From Tubiluchus corallicola (taxonomy: Eukaryota; Priapulida; Priapulimorpha; Priapulimorphida; Tubiluchidae), in assembly GCA_030141605.1 (NCBI GenBank), contig JAQGDQ010001387.1, positions 1-43,186 on the forward strand: a stretch of 43,186 nucleotides of DNA, given 5' to 3'. This document shows positions 23,042 to 43,186 of this stretch, piece after piece. Below the pieces are notes generated by a model, which saw nothing but the letters and a program-made list of their open reading frames with translations, searched no databases and had not been told where the DNA came from. Numbering within the stretch: position 1 is the stretch's first letter; each line of letters opens with the position of its first letter. A program made the translations under genes and the position numbers.

Positions 23042-23918
23042 AAATTACAAGCTCGCTACAACTTATTTCATCACTGTAACTCTCACGTCTATCGTCGCAT
23101 ATGTAACCAGCACATATATACCAAAAAATCCAACATAATGCAAATAGTTTTTCAGCCGAATTTATTGCACCCACCCCTAACTTAAGCTGGCAAGATTATT
23201 GTTCTCCGTATTGCTTAGCGCTTGTGTAGTATGTATCTATGACTTCGTTGAAAAAAAACAAATAACAGCAGACGAACTAATGCTCTCTGATCTATTACCT
23301 CGGACTCTAGAAGCTCACATTCTTTTAGTTCCCAGTCAAGCATTTATTGATCATCTTGTCGATGATGGGACCTATGTTTATGTTTATTTGGTAGATAAGT
23401 GCACCAGTTCCGTCAGTTTGTCTAAAATACGTCACGCTGATTACTGACTGTTTTAGTTTTGCTGAGGCTGAAACTAGGTTCTGTTATTTCTGTCCAGTAT
23501 TTTTGCTGAGTACTGCTGGTCTGGTCAAGGTTTCTTCGTTTGAAGGCGTCTGCAGCTGCTTAATTAATGAAAATGGGAGCGTTCCAGAAACTTTCTTGTG
23601 CCCGGGAATGTAGATCAGTGAATCTTGCATTGAAGCTTAAGTCCGTCTGAGTATAATTTTTTGTGCAGGAACTACAAGAATTTTAAAGTTGTCATTTAGA
23701 CTCTTCTAAAGGGTATTGCTTCTTCTGATAATACAAACCGCACACAGTGCACTTGCTGAATATTTTTAGTACATTTTTACTCTACAAGCTGGGTTGCATC
23801 ACTCAACAGAAGGACCTACTCGATGTACATTATTGTCGCGGGACCGAACTTATCTCTTCATCAGGGATAATCCTTTATGATGAGCCATGGGACCGGCAGG
23901 AGTGTCTCAGCCATGGCT
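23042..23918. other. Unassigned sequence and probable SINE body, right arm
   Basis: Partner of 19286-20160. Open frames of 75-82 codons at 23199-23447 and 23747-23974 are not convincing: the second runs through the 5S-headed repeat. Confidence 0.5.
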
Positions 23919-24014
23919 TGGACACCCGTGGTCTTATACCAGAATGGGCTCTGAATCACCCATTCATTTCTTGACTAGGCTGGGTGTTGCTTAACTTCAG
24001 TTGCTAAGGATACA
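23919..24014 (-). repeat. 5S-rRNA-like SINE head, right arm
   Basis: Reverse complement of the left-arm element, with the A-box-like gaagttaagcaacac ending at 23998 and the C-box-like gaatgggtgatt near 23955-23966. Confidence 0.6.
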
Positions 24015-24168
24015 CAGTCACCACTCAACTATTATCTCGCGCTGGCAATCGCAGACGTTTACTTGTAAAGGTTAACAGATTGTTCCATTCAGTAAAACAA
24101 GGCCTGCAGTGCGTTTCAGTGATAATTTCAAACTTTATAAAATTAGCAATTTCATTTTTATTGAATTA

Positions 24169-24538
24169 TTTCACTATTCGTACTGTAATGATATAGTACT
24201 GTAATGATATCACTATTCGTACTGTAATGATATTTCACTATTCGTACTGTAATGATATACACACACAAAAATTCGTACTGTAATGATATACACTATTCGT
24301 ACTGTAATGATATTTCACTATTCGTACTGTAATGATATTTCACTATTCGTACTGTAATGATATAGCACTATTCGTACTGTAATGATATTTCACTATTCGT
24401 ACTGTAATGATATTTCACTATTCGTACTGTAATGATATAGCACTATTCGTACTGTAATGATATTTCACTATTCGTACTGTAATGATATTTCACTATTCGT
24501 ACTGTAATGATATTTCACTATTCGTACTGTAACGAAAT
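24169..24538. repeat. 25-bp minisatellite, 15 units, right arm
   Basis: Units contain cactattcgtactgtaatg. One unit near 24194 is truncated. It is 370 bp long, 59 bp shorter than the left-arm partner; one unit carries the same TG/CA interruption, so the arrays share an origin. Confidence 0.95.
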
Positions 24539-25684
24539 CGTACCGAAACTCATGAATATTATGATTTCTCATAACTTCGAGAACAGATTCTTTAAAGTTG
24601 TTTTACAGATTAGCTACAAATTGAAGCCATTTGGTACTACAGGATTTTATGAAGCCGCTGTTTACATAATAAATGAAATATTGTAAAACGGAAAAGTTTG
24701 TGAAATGATTTCCGCGTGGTTCAGGGGTAAATCATCGAAAATCCCAGTAGGAGGCGCTGTCTTTGCTTTCCGATTCCTTAAGGGAGTAGGGGGGGGGGGT
24801 CACTCACATCCAATTATGTCACGAAACACGAAACTTGGGTTAGGCTTGTGGATGTGTAAATCCATAAAGATTTTTATATAGCAAAGACAGTTACAGTTTG
24901 TATTCCTTATGACGTGCTGATACTAGCGCAGACAAAGTCATTAACTTTGGGTTTTTGGGTTTCTCTCTTAAGAATAACATGACTGTATCAGGCACAGCTG
25001 CATGTATAAACTCCAAGCATGTTTCTAGTTCTTAGTAAAGGGATTGTTAATCTTAGTCTAAACTATGGTTATCTCTCTTGCAAACGTGTTACGAAATACA
25101 TGGTCCATCTGTCTTGTCCGTGAATCTATGAACAGAGCGCTAGATAAATGGGACTGATGTGAGTTGTACACGTCGCTTGTGTTAACTCGATGATGCTGGG
25201 CTGAAAGGATGGCTTCCTATCTAATTGATCATAATTCTTGCTCCACTCTCCATCTGTCTTCTATTGTAACTTGGCTTTGCAGTCATTTTGAAGGCAGTGA
25301 GAAAAGAGGTCAGTTCTCTGCTTCACTGAATTCGTTGTGACAACCTGATATTTAGGGTTTCTTCAAATTCAGCAGTACATATGGTGGGATTGGAATCTAT
25401 CCCTTTATCGAGGATAATTCTCTAAGTTAAGATAATGAACGTGCAGAAGGATCATAGCCACGTTTCAATGTGTAGATAGTTGGATGGGAGATGAAATTAC
25501 CCAGGCACATCTAGCAGTTGCAAATCCATTTACTGATCAAGCTCGGCGAAGCGTAACTTCGATCGCTAAGTGCACTCCATTTATTGCTGAATTGGCTGTT
25601 CCCCTTTTTCCAAATATTTCTGACGTTTCGTTGTTGAAATTATTACTGAGAATATAGTTGTCTTCAGCAGTCACTCGCTTACTC
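24539..25684. other. Unassigned sequence, right arm
   Basis: Partner of 17461-18606. No gene recognised; a run of G lies at about 24789-24798. Confidence 0.6.
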
Positions 25685-25756
25685 ATCCATCCATCCATCC
25701 ACCCATCCATCCATCCATCCATCCATCCATCCATCCATCCATCCATCCATCCATCA
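25685..25756. repeat. (ATCC)n microsatellite, right arm
   Basis: Same total length as the left partner, but the GGGTGG interruption lies at the opposite end of the array (seen here as ccaccc at about 25700). Confidence 0.95.
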
Positions 25757-26941
25757 TTTCACTTATTTCGTTCATTTATTCGTTCGTTCGTTCGTTGAAT
25801 CATGTTAGTTGCGAAAACCTATTAATTGTTAGCTACGTATGTAAATTAACAAATTGACTGCTCCGTGTGCAAGTTGTCTTTGCGTGTAGTTTAAATTGAT
25901 GCGATGGGGGTTTCCACGCAGCAAACTGATTTTCATTCTGGCGAAATTGCTGAAGCTGACAAATTCTGCTCCTAAATGGCTGTTATATCGCTCTTACGAT
26001 CTTGCTTATACATGCAAGGAGAAGACTGACTGTGCTATGAGAAGCTTGCAAATACGCTGGGTCCAATACAGTACAAGTTTGCCGGAAGAGAACGAGTTTT
26101 CTTTACCATTCAGGCACTCGTCCTCTAGTCTTTTCTTGCTCAATGAGATTGTTGTTACTTAATGATGGGATGTAAACCGTAATTACGTTTATTAGCGCCA
26201 TTTGCTTCTAGAACTGTTACACAACTTGCTCTTGTAGTATATTACCCAATATTTATTGGCAACGTCCGCTTTGCCTAAATTCTTAACTTTGCTTTAATTG
26301 CGACTAGGACAGATCTAAGCTTTGAAATGCAAGCTACCAAAATAATTGCAACCCACTTCACGTTCTAAACCCTTTGCTTCTAAGTGGCTTGAGGACCAAA
26401 AATTTAATTTTTTTTTACTCTTTCCGTTTATGGCATTACTAGATGATTGATGGTAACCCCCTCCTCTTCAGTCCGCCCTTAGTTGCAGCATCAGCGATTG
26501 ATGGTAACCCCCTCCTCTTCAGTCCGCCCTTAGTTGCAGCATCAGCAATATCAAATTATTCAACTTCCTCGAAACTATCATAACTGGAATTCTATAGGAT
26601 TGCCAGATGAGCAAATGATTGCGGGCAAAAAAGCTGCATCTCTCCAGTTTCCTTCGCGTCTTCGACTCGGGATGATATAATTTAATAGGGATTGAAAAGA
26701 AAACAATTCGTTTCTTGTTTCATTGAGGTTTCTCTGATCCCGGGGTGTCTGGCTGCCACGGGATATTGATTTCATTCATGAATAATCATAAACATCCTTT
26801 TTAACCTCTGAAAAGGTCATTGATTCACAGTTTGGTAATCATCTAATGATAAATGGTTTCATTTATGGATTTCAATCGTTTGGCTTCACTTTCATTTTTC
26901 CTTTGCCTTTTCTGAAAATCACTTCATCTGGTACTGTTCCC
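25757..26941. other. Unassigned sequence, right arm
   Basis: Partner of 16244-17387. Contains the 51-bp tandem duplication. No gene recognised. Confidence 0.6.
26445..26546. repeat. 51-bp tandem duplication, right arm only
   Basis: Two exact copies start with gattgatggtaacccc at 26445 and 26496 and end in gcatcagc. The left arm has one full copy plus only the outer ends of the second. Confidence 0.93.
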
Positions 26942-27577
26942 TACCTTTGAAAAGTTGACTCAATATTAAAACTGTGTGTAAAAAACGTTATACCTTTGGT
27001 AAGTTGACTCAATATTAAAACTGTGTGTAAAAAAAGTTATACCTTTGGTAAGTTGACTCAATATTAAAACTGTGTGTAAAAAAGTTATACCTTTGGTAAG
27101 TTGACTCAATATTAAAACTGTGTGTAAAAAAGTTATACCTTTGGTAAGTTGACTCAATATTAAAACTGTGTGTAAAAAAAGTTAGTTATACCTTTGGTAA
27201 GTTGACTCAATATTAAAACTGTGTGTAAAAAAGTTATACCTTTGGTAAGTTGACTCAATATTAAAACTGTGTGTAAAAAACGTTATACCTTTGGTAAGTT
27301 GACTCAATATTAAAACTGTGTGTAAAAAAGTTATACCTTTGGTAAGTTGACTCAATATTAAAACTGTGTGTAAAAAAGTTATACCTTTGGTAAGTTGACT
27401 CAATATTAAAACTGTGTGTAAAAAACGTTATACCTTTGGTAAGTTGACTCAATATTAAAACTGTGTGTAAAAAAGTTATACCTTTGGTAAGTTGACTCAA
27501 TATTAAAACTGTGTGTAAAAAAGTTATACCTTTGGTAAGTTGACTCAATATTAAAACTGTGTGTAAAAAAAGTTATT
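26942..27577. repeat. 48-bp tandem array, 13 units, right arm
   Basis: Plus strand (ITPR-sense): units read tacctttggtaagttgac followed by tcaatattaaaactgtgtg. Twelve units hold ggtaagt; the first holds gaaaagt. Copy number equals the left arm. It sits about 500 bp upstream of the first visible ITPR exon, in the intron sense strand. Confidence 0.96.
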
Positions 27578-28082
27578 TCTACTGTGTTAAATGTAGTTAT
27601 ACCTGTGCCTGGTTTTTTACACAAAAAGCGTGTCGAATTTATTCATCAGCGGGCTTTCATCATTGCTTTGTTTAGCAAAGAGTTGAAAATTACTTTACAA
27701 GCGTTGGCTCATTAATAACCCAGAAACTAATTACCTTGTTGAAAATTTGATTAACAAAACACAATTAAGCGTGGCGGTAACCATGGCAACACTTTAATGG
27801 TTGTAAACGTATCAAATGACTTTTATCCTCCGAATCACAAAACATGATATCCCTTTCCGAAGACCTTTTTAAATGCTTCAGTTAATTGTAATTCAACGTT
27901 CTAGTGCTGGGTCACACTTACGGGTCACTCATGTACAGTACACACATGGTGAATACCACGTCCAATGTAATAGTTTTGGTAATTTTGTCCAGTGCTACTT
28001 TATATCAAGTTCTTCTTGGCATTCTTGTTGGTTTTGGGTTTGCTTATTCGAATTGCATTTGATTTAACTTGTTTTCTTTCAG
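27578..28082. other. Upstream intron sequence, right arm
   Basis: Ends with the pyrimidine-rich acceptor of the first visible ITPR exon. No gene recognised. Confidence 0.7.
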
Positions 28083-40910
<12,828 letters not shown>

Positions 40911-40963
40911 GTGAGCAGGTTTTTTCTTTTTTTAAATAAATATTTTTAGATAACAAGACAAAG

Positions 40964-41518
40964 TTATATTATTATTATTATTTTATCAAACAGTAATACG
41001 TAATACGTTGTACTTCGTTCAGTTACATGTGCTAGAAAGTGTAAAAGAACGTCTAACATACTAGTGTAATTTTTGTTTATACTACTGACATTAAAATGCA
41101 CAAAAGTGAAATCCTTACTGGTATTTGCTAAGTCATCTTGACTAGTTAGAGTTGACAGTTTATAATAATTACTTTCTTGATAAGGAAGAAAGTTATCAGG
41201 ATCATTATTATTAGTGGAAAAGTTAGTAAAAGTAGAAAACTCACGCAAAGAAGGTAGACTGGTCAGAGTTGACATGGATACATCTATTCTAAAAAATTCT
41301 TGTATATCCTCATTCTCTTGTTCCTGGAAGGGGAAAATATCATTTAAGCATTTAATACAATAATAAATATCATTATTACATCCTAGTATATTGAATTGGT
41401 TAATTGTCAGAGCAGTGCACCTTAAATGGGTCCACTGATAACAATTATCACAGTTAATAGAATTTTCATTATATTTACAGGGTCTAGCACATTTATTGCA
41501 AGGGTGCCTAACTGGCAT
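40964..41518 (-). CDS. PHD-finger plus truncated endonuclease start of a non-LTR retrotransposon, right arm
   Basis: Mirror of 1669-2223 with an identical 184-residue translation: a PHD finger (CNKC, CDNC, WTH, CIKC), then the first strand of an EEP endonuclease, then a tail with (ATT)n on the plus strand at 40966-40980. It lies antisense to ITPR, 53 bp beyond exon 11. Confidence 0.75.
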   Translation of the reverse strand: MPVRHPCNKCARPCKYNENSINCDNCYQWTHLRCTALTINQFNILGCNNDIYYCIKCLNDIFPFQEQENEDIQEFFRIDVSMSTLTSLPSLREFSTFTNFSTNNNDPDNFLPYQESNYYKLSTLTSQDDLANTSKDFTFVHFNVSSINKNYTSMLDVLLHFLAHVTERSTTYYVLLFDKIIIII

Positions 41519-41996
41519 TGATAATATTTACATTTTTACACTTTAATTTGTTTTGTTCACTACTTTGCGAAAATCTGTTTCTGTTTCTATGGCAAACACT
41601 TCACTTTCATCATTGTATTTTAACAAAATTCTGCCATTTTTACAAAATTGCAAACATTGCTTACCATTGGGTCTAGGCAATTTTTGATAATTTCCTATTT
41701 TGCCTTAGTAAAATCAAATATATGTAAAACTACGTGTTTGTTCCACTAAAATATTTAATTTAGAACTTTAACCCTAACACTCATCATCAATCAACAGCCA
41801 CGACGACGCCTCCTACGAAATTCCGTACTTCGACCATATCCTCCTTTCTATACTGTTTCGTTAAAATGTTTTCAAGTTTCCGTGTTTGCCGGCCCATACA
41901 CGTAATCGTAACGACCTTCAGTTGTTAGTCTTGAACCTCTTTAGAATTCAGCAAGCAATCACTCCAAGAACGACTGCAGGACATGTATACACCGTA
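41519..41996 (-). other. Junction between two retroelement pieces, right arm
   Basis: Partner of 1191-1668, with the same short Lys/Asn-rich open frame just upstream of the PHD-finger ORF. Nothing else recognised. Confidence 0.4.
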
Positions 41997-43186
41997 TAGT
42001 TTCATATCACGAATCCACATTCATTTCTAAATTCCATCATAGCCGTAGTACATTCAATGATTCTTCTTATGACCTCCATATTCGTTTGGTATAATAGATC
42101 ACGGGCATCAACCTGCAAACATTTACTTAAGCTGCTACTAACAAATAGATGTTCAGTTGTCTCTTCCTCAGTATTACACATGGGGCACATTAAATTATTT
42201 ATGTGGGCATTTTCTAACATACTTAAATTAATTTTCATAATTATTATGACCCATTTTATTCACACCTAATTCGTATATTAAAAATTCATTGTCAAGAAAT
42301 GAATTTCATTGTTTGAGAAATCTCAATTTTGTCATTTTACTGCATTCTGCTCTGAACACCACTACTTTTTTGCCACTTTAACTTTAACCATCTTTTCCGT
42401 TCAGACTTCTTGTTTTTAATTATTTGTTCCATATCACTACTGTTTATTTCATAGCAATTAGCAATTTTTAAAATCTCATTGTACCAGCATTGTTCATACA
42501 GTCTATTTTTCGTTCTACAACTATTTGTTTAGCTGTCCTATAATCATCAGAATTCATTAATGATGATAAAACATTAACTTTTTGTAATCAACTTTATTTT
42601 TAATCAGCCACCAGTTTGCTTGAGCTAAAATGCCCCAGTAAGGAGTTGGTTTTTTCTGACACAATTTTGTTAAAGCTTTAAACTAAATACTTTCTAACCT
42701 TTTTCACTTTGTATTTGTTATATCTGCCCACGTTTCACTACTATATAACAATGCAGGTATCACCATTGTCTCATAGATAATTAACCTAGCTTCTGTTGAT
42801 TTATGGCCCATATTTGATACAGCCCCAACATTATTTATTCCCATTATCATTACTTTCATTCTATATTTTCTTTCTTTTAACACGACATCATATCTGTTTT
42901 TAGTTGAAACCAGTCACCAAAGTACATACATGTTTTTGCCTTGCTGATTGCACCATATTTAACAAATTCTTTTATTTCAACTGTCATTTTCTTTTTGCTC
43001 ATCTTTGTTTTCATATACTCGCTTTTTGTATGATTTAAAAATCTTACTCGTTTTTGCTCCTCAGTTTCTCCAAAATTCTCGACTACATTTTTTATTATTT
43101 CGCTAGATTCAATACCCAAAACATCGTCGACATATGGAATTGTTCCGATTTCAAGATTTGGACCAAGCATAGTATTTGGATATGTA
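41997..43186 (-). pseudogene. Degenerate non-LTR retrotransposon: reverse-transcriptase C-terminal part, right arm
   Basis: Mirror of 1-1190: YVDD motif in the frame at 42877-43170 and the CPMC...TTEH zinc knuckle in the frame at 42002-42238, with stops and frameshifts between. Cut by the window edge. Confidence 0.85.

Noticed and set aside
23747-23974. 75-codon frame in the right arm
   Set aside because: It runs antisense through the 5S-headed repeat and its body, so it is repeat-derived.

Overview
The window is a metazoan nuclear sequence: spliced GT-AG exons of an inositol 1,4,5-trisphosphate receptor gene (ITPR family), non-LTR retrotransposon debris, a 5S-rRNA-like SINE and many micro- and minisatellites in AT-rich DNA. 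The receptor is clearly animal-like, but I cannot name the species. An invertebrate is likely but unproven.

The dominant structure is one giant near-perfect inverted repeat. Bases 1-20560 are the reverse complement of 22644-43186, and the two outermost bases pair exactly (position x pairs with about 43187-x; the sum drifts through 43188, 43186, 43185 and 43145 to 43204 because of small indels). A unique spacer of about 2.08 kb (20561-22643) separates the arms. Almost every feature therefore occurs twice: once in the left arm and once, on the opposite strand, in the right arm.

Each arm, from the outside inward, holds: (1) about 2.2 kb of non-LTR retrotransposon remnants (a reverse-transcriptase C-terminal fragment, then a PHD-finger/endonuclease-start ORF); (2) eleven ITPR exons spread over 12.8 kb, transcribed outward (minus strand 15103-2277, plus strand 28083-40910), encoding 468 in-frame residues that correspond to about residues 94-571 of rat IP3R1, i.e. 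the rest of the suppressor domain, the IP3-binding core and the start of the helical region; (3) a decayed second copy of the exon that carries half of the IP3 pocket; (4) a 116-bp tandem duplication, a 48-bp x 13 array, a TGGA microsatellite, a 25-bp minisatellite, a 5S-like SINE and AT/CA microsatellites between the first visible exon and the centre.

The ITPR copies point away from each other, with their missing 5' ends toward the centre. I find no exon for receptor residues 1-93 in the 13 kb between the two first exons. If the palindrome is real, neither copy can be a complete receptor gene as arranged. If it is an assembly product, it probably joins two haplotypes or two copies of one locus. 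The exons show no protein difference between arms, whereas introns and flanks carry scattered SNPs, small indels and minisatellite length changes.

The spacer holds no recognised gene. It has a 71-codon open stretch behind a plausible splice acceptor, an imperfect inverted repeat flanked by 12-bp direct repeats, and a 35-bp tandem repeat that abuts the right arm at a short microhomology.
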